A DNA stretch of 5,045 bases, from positions 38,134-43,178 of the forward strand of contig NVTT01000001.1 of NCBI GenBank assembly GCA_002401655.1, given 5' to 3'. The position numbers and the translations under genes are program-made. This document shows, piece after piece, positions 1-4,275 of the stretch (the first letter of the stretch is position 1; every line of letters begins with the position of its first letter). The notes beneath the pieces were generated by a model. That model worked only from the letters and a program-made list of their open reading frames with translations. It ran no database searches and was not told the origin of the DNA. The stretch comes from Gammaproteobacteria bacterium. GTDB lineage: Bacteria > Pseudomonadota > Gammaproteobacteria > Enterobacterales > Kangiellaceae.

Positions 1-2
1 AA

Positions 3-299
3 CACCCTTACTGGAAACAACACGCTAAAAATAAAGATATCACTTTAGTTGGCTTAAATTATCGAGATAAGAAAAATAAAGCGTTAAAATTTTTACGTGA
101 ACAAGGCGACTATTATCAGTGGAATTTATTTGATGAGAAAGGGCGTTTAGGCATTGAGTTTGGTGTTTATGGTGCACCAGAAACTTATTTGATCGATAAC
201 AAAGGAAAAATTCGCTATCGTCATGTGGGAATTGTTAATACCAAAGTGTTCAATGAGATTATTCTTCCTTTAGTCGAAAAAATTAAACAGGGTTCCTAG
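3..299 (+). CDS. ccmG: CcmG/DsbE thiol:disulfide oxidoreductase, C-terminal part (5' truncated by window edge)
   Basis: An open frame runs from the window start (first full codon at 3) to TAG at 297-299, giving 98 residues. It reads as the C-terminal half of a periplasmic, membrane-anchored thioredoxin-fold protein that keeps the apocytochrome c CXXCH thiols reduced in System I maturation. Visible family features are the beta strand ITLVGLNYRD, a GRLGIEFGVYGAPETYLID segment holding the GAPE motif with the presumed cis-proline next to the active site, and a closing strand with GKIRYRHVG. The N-terminal anchor and the CXXC active site lie before the window and cannot be checked. Only 1 nt separates its stop from the ccmH ATG, as expected in a ccm operon. 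Identity is firm from the GVYGAPE context and from ccmH/ccmI following. Confidence 0.93.
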   Translation, partial: HPYWKQHAKNKDITLVGLNYRDKKNKALKFLREQGDYYQWNLFDEKGRLGIEFGVYGAPETYLIDNKGKIRYRHVGIVNTKVFNEIILPLVEKIKQGS

Positions 300-300
300 A

Positions 301-798
301 ATGTTCGGAATAAGTATAAACAATAATATAAGCAATCTGAAATCAAATGCTCTAGGTTTGGTGATAAGCACCTGCTTAATTTTTTTCTCAAGCAGTCTAT
401 TGGCAGGCATTCAAGTTTTTGATTTTGATGATGATGATTTAGCCAAACGATTTTCTCATTTAACCTCTATTTTAAGGTGTCCTAAGTGCCAAAATCAAAA
501 CCTAACGGGCTCCAGTTCAACTCTATCGCAAGATCTTAAGCAGATTGTTTATGAAAAATTAAATGCGGGTGAATCGGATCAACAAATTTTATCTTTTATG
601 AAACAACGATATGGTGATTTTATATTATTTGATCCTGAATTGAGCAGTGACAATGCTTTATTATGGAGCGGTCCTTTGATTTTCTTTAGCTTAATTCTAT
701 TTCTGTTTATGTTTTGGTATAAAAATAATCGTATTCGTACAAGTGAACTAGAAGATACAAGCGATCTAAAAATTACAAGAGAGGCAAAAAATGATTGA
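301..798 (+). CDS. ccmH: Cytochrome c maturation protein CcmH (CycL/NrfF family)
   Basis: 165 residues. CcmH is a periplasmic, membrane-tethered thiol oxidoreductase that, with CcmG, reduces the apocytochrome haem-binding cysteines before haem ligation. An N-terminal hydrophobic stretch (about 17-36) acts as signal peptide or anchor. The hallmark LRCPKCQNQN follows, with Cys60 and Cys63 forming the RCXXC active site. A helical region then leads to QRYGDFILFDP (about 102-112), matching the family's RYGDFVLY-P motif, and a C-terminal membrane helix spans about 119-140. Length and order match the single-domain CcmH of bacteria with a separate CcmI. The ATG is 1 nt past the ccmG stop and has only a weak Shine-Dalgarno, so translation is probably coupled. 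No later in-frame ATG precedes the CXXC. The 3' end overlaps ccmI by 8 nt. Confidence 0.95.
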   Translation: MFGISINNNISNLKSNALGLVISTCLIFFSSSLLAGIQVFDFDDDDLAKRFSHLTSILRCPKCQNQNLTGSSSTLSQDLKQIVYEKLNAGESDQQILSFMKQRYGDFILFDPELSSDNALLWSGPLIFFSLILFLFMFWYKNNRIRTSELEDTSDLKITREAKND

Positions 799-1564
799 TT
801 TGTGGTTGGCGATTGCCCTCAGCGCTGTTTTAGTAATTACCACTATATATTACAGCGTACAACAAACTATTTTGTCTATCGTTGAGGCTGATAGTGCAAA
901 TCACAAAGAAGACACAAAAGGTCATAATAAGCAGTTATTGTTGTTTCCTATTATCTTTTTACTTTTGTCGATTATCCTTTATAGCCAAAATCCGACGGTA
1001 GAATTGCATGAAAACTGGCTAAATACACAAATTGAAACAAAAAATTCATTTCAAGTATCTGCTGAAAATTTATTGTCAAACAACGGTAAATTATCTGAAC
1101 CTAATAAAAATGAAATCGGTATTCAGTCCATGCTTTTAGGGCTTAGAACCCTTGCTTATAAAGACTCAGACAATGCCGATCTGTGGTTTATGTTGGCAGA
1201 AAGTTATTTTCAGTTAAGTATGGTTGAATTAGCAGATGAGTCGATGAAAAGAGCGATTAGGTTAAAGCCTTCTGCCAATTGGTACGTTGCTTATGCGCAA
1301 ATTCTTGCTTTACGCTCCTCAGAATCAGACTTAGGTAGAGCCATTGGGTTCTTAAGATCAGCTATCCAGCTAGAACCTAATCATCAAAGTGCCATGTTAA
1401 CTCTGGGCTTTTTATATGTCAGACAACAACAAAACATGCAAGCTATTGAAATATGGAAGTTTTTGGCTGATCAAATGGATGAAAATGGTGGTGATTCAAC
1501 AAAAATCCGTGAGCAAATTAAGTCAATTTTAGAAAAACTGGAAGTGAAATCGTCGGAAAAATAG
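791..1564 (+). CDS. ccmI: CcmI-like cytochrome c biogenesis TPR protein (short form)
   Basis: 257 residues. CcmI is the apocytochrome c chaperone of the haem-ligation complex: two membrane helices flank a cytoplasmic loop, and a periplasmic TPR domain binds the apocytochrome C-terminus. Here helix 1 is about 3-21 and helix 2 about 48-66. A linker leads to TPR-like repeats at about 129-162 (ADLWFMLAESYFQLSMVE start), 164-197 (ending AIQLEPN) and 198-232. Family members are often around 350-420 residues; this one has an inter-helix loop of only about 26 residues and a short TPR tail. AGAGAGG-like purine sequence (around 778-784) lies just before the ATG, and the ATG overlaps the ccmH stop by 8 nt, so the genes are surely co-transcribed. 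It is the last ccm gene; about 500 nt of non-coding sequence follows. Identity rests on topology, TPRs and position more than on a sharp motif. Confidence 0.87.
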   Translation: MIDLWLAIALSAVLVITTIYYSVQQTILSIVEADSANHKEDTKGHNKQLLLFPIIFLLLSIILYSQNPTVELHENWLNTQIETKNSFQVSAENLLSNNGKLSEPNKNEIGIQSMLLGLRTLAYKDSDNADLWFMLAESYFQLSMVELADESMKRAIRLKPSANWYVAYAQILALRSSESDLGRAIGFLRSAIQLEPNHQSAMLTLGFLYVRQQQNMQAIEIWKFLADQMDENGGDSTKIREQIKSILEKLEVKSSEK

Positions 1565-1695
1565 TTTTAGATGTATTTTTAGTCTCTAGTTTGTCATTTT
1601 GTTACTTCGATTATTTTAATTAGTTAATCTAGCTTGTGCCGGAATCATTCTTTCTAATTATCTCAAAGGTATCTCAAAGTCGTCACAATGGGGTT

Positions 1696-1717
1696 AATTG
1701 TGAACTATGTCACAATT
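1696..1717. promoter_or_regulatory. CRP (cAMP receptor protein)-type binding site
   Basis: The site contains TGTGA-N6-TCACA, the exact CRP core, inside perfect 8-bp arms AATTGTGA and TCACAATT separated by ACTATG. A further TCACAAT at 1683-1689 forms a second inverted pair with the left arm (7-nt spacer), so three half-site-like heptamers lie in a row. It is centred about 355 nt before the start codon at 2061 and about 140 nt after ccmI. If it activates transcription, the start would fall near 1748-1768, giving a roughly 300-nt leader; this is inference. No strong -10/-35 pair was found at those distances. Confidence 0.6.
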
Positions 1718-1876
1718 AATAGTTGCAATAGTTACCTTGCTAGTGCATCTTTAGTCCCGTGCTTACCAGTGTTTACACTCTGATAAGTTTATGCATTTTT
1801 AACTGATGTAGTCTAAACTGAAATGACGATCTTGGTCTTATTTATTAGTTAAGTCTAGAAAAATGGATAAACATTA

Positions 1877-1924
1877 CTTAAAAGTGGAATCGGATTATTT
1901 TGGTGGGACAAAATCACTTTTAGG
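1877..1924 (+). other. Potential bulged stem-loop in the leader of the Cys-repeat gene
   Basis: CTTAAAAGTG (1877-1886) pairs with CACTTTTAGG (1915-1924; one G-U), and directly stacked on this ATTTTG (1897-1902) pairs with CAAAAT (1909-1914) around a GTGGGA loop. Ten nucleotides (1887-1896) bulge out on the 5' side. The 16 pairs together are more than expected by chance in AT-rich DNA, but most are A-U. It could be a leader RNA element or a DNA operator; no known riboswitch class is recognised. Confidence 0.3.
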
Positions 1925-1986
1925 ACTGTAACAATAATATTTATCTTCAGTCATAAAGGTAACCGAAAACTATTTAGGCGCTATGT

Positions 1987-2017
1987 TTGATTTATGAGCA
2001 GTTTTTAAATAGATAAT
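1987..2017 (+). promoter_or_regulatory. Weak candidate sigma70 promoter for the Cys-repeat gene
   Basis: TTGATT (1987-1992, 4 of 6 to the -35 consensus) and GATAAT (2012-2017, 5 of 6 to the -10) are present, but the 19-nt spacing is longer than ideal. Its position, about 45 nt before the start codon, would give a short leader. AT-rich sequence produces such matches easily, so this is only a candidate, alternative to a CRP-dependent start further upstream. Confidence 0.25.
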
Positions 2018-2045
2018 CAGGTTTTATATTAACTTAAATAACACA

Positions 2046-2050
2046 CGGAG
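2046..2050 (+). promoter_or_regulatory. Shine-Dalgarno for the Cys-repeat precursor
   Basis: CGGAG ends 10 nt before the ATG at 2061. It supports that start, which is also the one giving a complete signal peptide. Confidence 0.7.
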
Positions 2051-2060
2051 AAATACACTC

Positions 2061-2408
2061 ATGAGAAAATTAACTAAGATGTTTGCTATAATCGGTTCTT
2101 TAGTTTTAGCAATGACTTTTGTCAACACAGCTTCTGCAGATGCAAATCCTTTTGCTCAAGCAGATCAAGTTCAAACCTTTTTTGGTGATGACGGAAAATG
2201 TGGCGACAAAGGCGACAAGAAATGTGGCGACAAAGGCGACAAGAAATGTGGCGACAAAGGCGACAAGAAATGTGGCGATAAAGGCGACAAAAAATGTGGC
2301 GATAAAGGCGACAAGAAATGTGGCGACAAAGGCGACAAGAAATGTGGCGAAGGAAAGAAAGGTAAAAAAGAAGGCAAATGTGGCGAAGGAAAATGTGGCG
2401 GTAAATAG
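2061..2408 (+). CDS. Exported Cys-repeat protein, HvfA/bufferin-like RiPP metallophore precursor (orphan)
   Basis: 115 residues. Residues 1-26 form a Sec signal peptide: charged MRKLTK, a hydrophobic core, then ASA with likely cleavage before Asp27. The mature part opens with DANPFAQ, then six exact 8-residue repeats of the form CGDKGDKK (Cys47, 55, 63, 71, 79, 87), a seventh Cys95 in KKCGEGKK, and a C-terminal EGKCGEGKCGGK with Cys107 and Cys112. Signal peptide, NPF start and EGKCG-type cysteines are features of precursors modified by MNIO (DUF692) enzymes into oxazolone/thioamide or thiooxazole groups that bind copper or other metals in the periplasm. Here most motifs are KCGDK rather than EGKCG. 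No MNIO, DUF2063 partner or DoxX gene is in the window: ccmI lies upstream and mlaA downstream. Own Shine-Dalgarno and terminator imply a single-gene transcript. Family membership is inferred from motif resemblance. Alternatives are an unmodified Cys-rich metal-binding protein or a substrate modified in trans. Confidence 0.72.
   Translation: MRKLTKMFAIIGSLVLAMTFVNTASADANPFAQADQVQTFFGDDGKCGDKGDKKCGDKGDKKCGDKGDKKCGDKGDKKCGDKGDKKCGDKGDKKCGEGKKGKKEGKCGEGKCGGK
2199..2342 (+). repeat. 24-bp in-frame tandem repeat, six units
   Basis: Six consecutive 24-bp units start at 2199, 2223, 2247, 2271, 2295 and 2319; a seventh TGTGGCGA at 2343 diverges. Each encodes CGDKGDKK. Units 1, 2, 3 and 6 are identical; units 4 and 5 differ only by synonymous changes (GAC/GAT, and AAG/AAA in unit 4). 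The pattern indicates duplication by slippage or recombination with the protein sequence kept, and the copy number may vary between strains. Confidence 0.95.
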
Positions 2409-2422
2409 TAGCATTTTTTCAT

Positions 2423-2441
2423 ATTTGAATTAACTTCAAAT
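2423..2441 (+). other. Small AT-rich inverted repeat after the Cys-repeat gene
   Basis: ATTTGAA and TTCAAAT are perfect 7-bp arms around a 5-nt loop (TTAAC), 14 nt after the stop codon. No T-run follows, so it is not a terminator alone; it may protect the mRNA 3' end together with the stronger hairpin at 2460. Confidence 0.35.
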
Positions 2442-2459
2442 CCCTATACGGGTGTAGAG

Positions 2460-2494
2460 TCGGGTGGTATCATAGATGCTGTCCGATTTTTTTT
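2460..2494 (+). terminator. Rho-independent terminator of the Cys-repeat gene
   Basis: A 12-pair stem (2460-2471 with 2475-2486) closes a 3-nt ATA loop; it includes four G-U pairs and a solid TCGG/CCGA base. Eight consecutive T residues (2487-2494) follow. It sits about 50 nt after the stop at 2408 and about 50 nt before mlaA, separating the two transcription units. Confidence 0.82.
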
Positions 2495-2546
2495 GCTTTA
2501 TTTCATTTAAAGCTAATCAAATTTAATATAAAGTTCAACAAATATC

Positions 2547-3284
2547 ATGCAAACTCAATTTCAACGAATAATTATTATTCTCTTAGCTTTAACCCTAGGT
2601 GGTTGCGCTACTTCAGGTTCTAATCCTCAAGATCCCTGGGAGAATATGAATAGAAAATCCTATGAATTCACCATCGCGATAGACAACGCGGTTATAAAGC
2701 CTGTTGCTAAAGGCTATGCTTATGTGATACCTGATTTTATGGAAACGGGTATTAGTAATGTTTTTAGCAATTTGGGTGATATTCCAAATTCTCTGAATAA
2801 TTTATTACAAGGTAAACCATTAGATTTTCTATCTGATCTTGGTCGCTTTGTGATTAACTCTACGCTAGGTATTGCCGGTATGTGGGATCCTGCTTCAAGT
2901 ATGGGGTTGGTTAAACATAATGAAGACTTTGGTCAAACTCTGGCTGTTTGGGGCGTTTCGGATGGACCGTACATTTGGATACCTTTGTTAGGACCTTCGA
3001 CACTTCGTGATTCTTTTGGACTTCCTGTAGATTCACAATTTAATCTGGTGAATCATACGGTGGATCATGTACCAACTAGAAATCAATTAACGGCTATTGA
3101 ATTGATCGATAAACGTGTTTCATTATTACCATTAGATGAACAATTAGAATCTGCTAGTGATGAATATTCTTTCGTCAGAGATGCTTATTTGCAAAATAGA
3201 AAGTTTAAGGTTTTCGACGGAAATTTACCATTTGAAAATGATTTTGAATGTGAAGAGGAAGATGAAGAAGACTGCGACTTCTAA
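2547..3284 (+). CDS. mlaA: MlaA (VacJ) outer-membrane lipoprotein of phospholipid asymmetry maintenance
   Basis: 245 residues. MlaA sits in the outer membrane with porins and removes misplaced outer-leaflet phospholipids, passing them to MlaC and the MlaFEDB complex. A lipoprotein signal ends in the lipobox LGGC (lipidated Cys20; Ala at +2 favours outer-membrane sorting). Family blocks follow: DPWENMNRKSYEFTIAID (about 29-46), NSTLGIAGMWDPAS (104-117), and the hallmark DFGQTLAVWG through GPYIWIPLLGP to STLRDSFG (127-158). Length matches E. coli MlaA (about 250). The C-terminus is unusual: FECEEEDEEDCDF is a strongly acidic tail with Cys235 and Cys243. The ATG is the only start giving a proper lipoprotein signal, although the Shine-Dalgarno is weak. 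It follows the terminator at 2494, so it needs its own promoter; TATAAA at 2527-2532 is a possible -10 without a good -35. The mla transport genes are not nearby. Confidence 0.96.
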   Translation: MQTQFQRIIIILLALTLGGCATSGSNPQDPWENMNRKSYEFTIAIDNAVIKPVAKGYAYVIPDFMETGISNVFSNLGDIPNSLNNLLQGKPLDFLSDLGRFVINSTLGIAGMWDPASSMGLVKHNEDFGQTLAVWGVSDGPYIWIPLLGPSTLRDSFGLPVDSQFNLVNHTVDHVPTRNQLTAIELIDKRVSLLPLDEQLESASDEYSFVRDAYLQNRKFKVFDGNLPFENDFECEEEDEEDCDF

Positions 3285-3291
3285 TTAGATG

Positions 3292-3324
3292 TATACCCAT
3301 CCCACCTCAAGATGCAGATTTCAG
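3292..3324 (+). repeat. Left terminal inverted repeat of the palindromic element
   Basis: 33 bp; matches the reverse complement of 3541-3573 except at two positions in its inner third. It begins 8 nt after the mlaA stop codon. Confidence 0.9.
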
Positions 3325-3540
3325 CAAGGCTAGAAACATCCATATTTGAGGCAAGTGATTTTTGGGTTAGTCACTCTAACTGAAAATTACTTAACAAAGA
3401 AAATGGTTGTTTATAGCCTTGCCCTCCGGGTGCTCAGCTAGAAAACTTGCACTTCGTTACAACTCTTGGAAAGGACTAGCCATTCCCTTCGAGATGCGCC
3501 TTGTTCAACCTGTTCCTAAGTTCAGTCGCCTAGCTGAACA

Positions 3541-3573
3541 CTGAAACCTGTATCTTGAGGTGGGATGGGTATA
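3541..3573 (-). repeat. Right terminal inverted repeat of the palindromic element
   Basis: Partner of 3292-3324. Its outer end, joined to the flank, creates a perfect TATAAT (3572-3577) pointing towards the PilZ gene in antisense; no good -35 lies 16-18 nt upstream, so promoter activity is doubtful. Confidence 0.9.
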
Positions 3574-3640
3574 TAATCCGAGAATTGGTTAAGCGCAGTC
3601 TTTATCAAATTACCCTGTTAGTCCTTGAATTAAAATCGAA

Positions 3641-3946
3641 TTAACTAATATCGGCTAAACTGCCCGCAATACAATAATTTCCATTTTCATCTTCTGTTAC
3701 CCGAATCACGTCAAATTTGGCACTCAAAGGTGCTAATTGGCTTTGATCCGAACTAATGTTAACGGTCAAGCTTTGACCAACTTCGAATGCTTCATCCGTT
3801 GTGAACATAGCACCACTGCCACTTAGATTGATACCAACACCATTAAAGGTATTACCAGACTGCGGATCGGTAATATTAACTTTGGCATTGACGAACATTC
3901 GTATAAAATTTCTCTTTTCATCGTAATCTTTACTAGCTGAAGGCAT
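3641..3946 (-). CDS. Single-domain PilZ protein (c-di-GMP receptor)
   Basis: 101 residues on the minus strand. PilZ domains bind cyclic di-GMP and pass the signal to motility, adhesion or envelope targets by protein contact. Both binding motifs are intact: RNFIR (Arg12 and Arg16, the RxxxR motif) and NLSGSG (Asn40-Ser42-Gly45, the [D/N]xSxxG motif), followed by beta-barrel strands to the end (SLTVNIS, AKFDVIRV, YCIAGSLA). The whole protein is one PilZ domain with no output domain, so it must act on a partner that cannot be named from sequence. Start choice is firm: AAAGGAG (plus-strand 3953-3959, complement) lies 6 nt before the ATG. It is convergent to mlaA and divergent from the response regulator, with which it may share regulation. 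The cytoplasmic location is inferred from the lack of a signal or membrane segment. Confidence 0.92.
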   Translation of the reverse strand: MPSASKDYDEKRNFIRMFVNAKVNITDPQSGNTFNGVGINLSGSGAMFTTDEAFEVGQSLTVNISSDQSQLAPLSAKFDVIRVTEDENGNYCIAGSLADIS

Positions 3947-3952
3947 TTGAAT

Positions 3953-3959
3953 CTCCTTT
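3953..3959 (-). promoter_or_regulatory. Strong Shine-Dalgarno of the PilZ gene
   Basis: Read on the minus strand it is AAAGGAG, 6 nt before the ATG; it is the best ribosome-binding site in the window. Confidence 0.85.
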
Positions 3960-4154
3960 AAATGTACATATAAAAAATAAACTTTATAAAATAAAAGTAA
4001 TCGTTGAAACGGTTAAATTGTATGATCATTATTATCTTAACTAATATTAGGAAATAAACTGTGATTGGTCAATGAATATTAAAACAAAAGACTTGCCTCT
4101 TTTATTGGGAGTAGTATCCTTAGGTGATAGCTATTATGGCTATAGATTTAGGGT

Positions 4155-4181
4155 TTGATTAACGACGCTCAAAATTATAAA
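4155..4181 (+). promoter_or_regulatory. Candidate sigma70 promoter for the response regulator gene
   Basis: TTGATT (4155-4160) and TATAAA (4176-4181, 5 of 6 to the -10) are separated by 15 nt, slightly short. It would give a leader of about 90 nt that includes the hairpin at 4237-4262. The match is modest in AT-rich sequence. Confidence 0.3.
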
Positions 4182-4190
4182 ACTAGATCA

Positions 4191-4211
4191 ATAGCCAAGG
4201 CTATTAGCCTT
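4191..4211. repeat. Two overlapping palindromes
   Basis: ATAGCC-AA-GGCTAT (4191-4204) overlaps AAGGCTA-T-TAGCCTT (4197-4211), so the central GGCTA can pair either way. A further GGCTAT lies at 4138-4143. It may be an operator with repeated half-sites or a switchable hairpin; no known regulator motif is recognised. Confidence 0.4.
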
Positions 4212-4236
4212 AATCAGTAAAATTCTAATATTTGCA

Positions 4237-4262
4237 TGGGTAAATGTTTCATGTTTTACCCA
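4237..4262 (+). other. Hairpin just upstream of the response regulator start
   Basis: TGGGTAAA (4237-4244) and TTTACCCA (4255-4262) are perfect 8-bp arms around a 10-nt loop, ending 13 nt before the ATG and just before the weak Shine-Dalgarno (AGG, 4267-4269). No T-run follows, so it is not a terminator. It may be an operator or modulate ribosome access. Confidence 0.45.
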
Positions 4263-4275
4263 AACTAGGTAGTAA

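Larger units (their letters stand above)
1565..2060. other. Long intergenic region between ccmI and the Cys-repeat gene
   Basis: There is no credible gene in these 496 nt; the longest ATG frames are about 30 codons with no ribosome-binding site. It holds an 11-nt tandem near-repeat (ATCTCAAAGGT / ATCTCAAAGTC, 1660-1681), a CRP-type palindrome (1696-1717), a small inverted repeat AGTGT-TT-ACACT (1768-1779), a possible bulged stem (1877-1924) and the leader of the downstream gene. No clear intrinsic terminator for the ccm operon is seen just after ccmI. The length suggests a regulated promoter with a long untranslated leader, or an unrecognised small RNA. Confidence 0.6.
3292..3573. mobile_element. 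MITE-like structured palindromic element, 282 bp
   Basis: The ends (3292-3324 and 3541-3573) are 33-bp inverted repeats with only 2 mismatches, beginning TATACCCATCCCACCTC. There is no transposase frame inside, so it is non-autonomous if mobile. Nested pairing is seen inside: 3324-3343 pairs with 3403-3422 (20 bp, 2 mismatches), enclosing a hairpin 3353-3370 / 3376-3392 with a TCACT loop; TCAGCTAG (3434-3441) pairs with CTAGCTGA (3530-3537). The whole could fold as a branched cruciform or RNA. Both ends read TATACCC/GGGTATA, compatible with a TA target duplication as in IS630/Tc1-type MITEs; no longer duplication is visible. Its place between convergent genes suggests a neutral insertion site, possibly acting as a bidirectional terminator. 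Confidence 0.75.
3285..3640. other. Intergenic region between convergent mlaA and PilZ genes
   Basis: Most of this stretch (3292-3573) is the palindromic element described separately. The remaining 67 nt (3574-3640) show no gene and no clear terminator. No protein-coding frame with a start signal is seen inside the element on either strand. Confidence 0.7.
3947..4275. other. Divergent intergenic region between PilZ and response regulator genes
   Basis: 329 nt, very AT-rich, with no credible gene. It holds the PilZ Shine-Dalgarno, a CTAATATTAG palindrome (4041-4050), GGCTAT/ATAGCC repeats (about 4126-4211), a possible promoter (4155-4181) and a hairpin just before the response regulator start (4237-4262). 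Promoters for both divergent genes must lie here. Confidence 0.6.

Noticed and set aside
1565..1640. Terminator after ccmI
   Set aside because: T-rich runs are present but no convincing GC stem precedes them.
1688..1783. 31-codon open frame starting at ATG 1688
   Set aside because: No Shine-Dalgarno, it overlaps the CRP palindrome, and the peptide has no recognisable feature.
2199..2342. CRISPR-like array
   Set aside because: The 24-bp units are directly contiguous with no spacers and are coding.
2061..2408. Collagen-like or classical metallothionein protein
   Set aside because: The Gly spacing breaks the G-X-Y triplet every 8 residues, and the Cys pattern lacks the CXC/CXXC clusters of metallothioneins; a Sec signal is also atypical for the latter.
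2106..2433. Long open frames on both strands overlapping the Cys-repeat gene
   Set aside because: They are by-products of the 24-bp in-frame repeat, which keeps other frames open. They lack ribosome-binding sites and give monotonous peptides (for example FLSPLSPH repeats) with no domain; the plus frame at 2061 alone has a signal peptide, Shine-Dalgarno and synonymous-only variation.
3292..3573. Complete insertion sequence
   Set aside because: 282 bp is too short and no transposase frame is present.
4004..4032. Promoter TTGAAA with CATTAT
   Set aside because: Spacing of 17 is ideal but the -10 is poor (4 of 6) and it would give a leader of over 230 nt; such matches are common in this AT-rich sequence.
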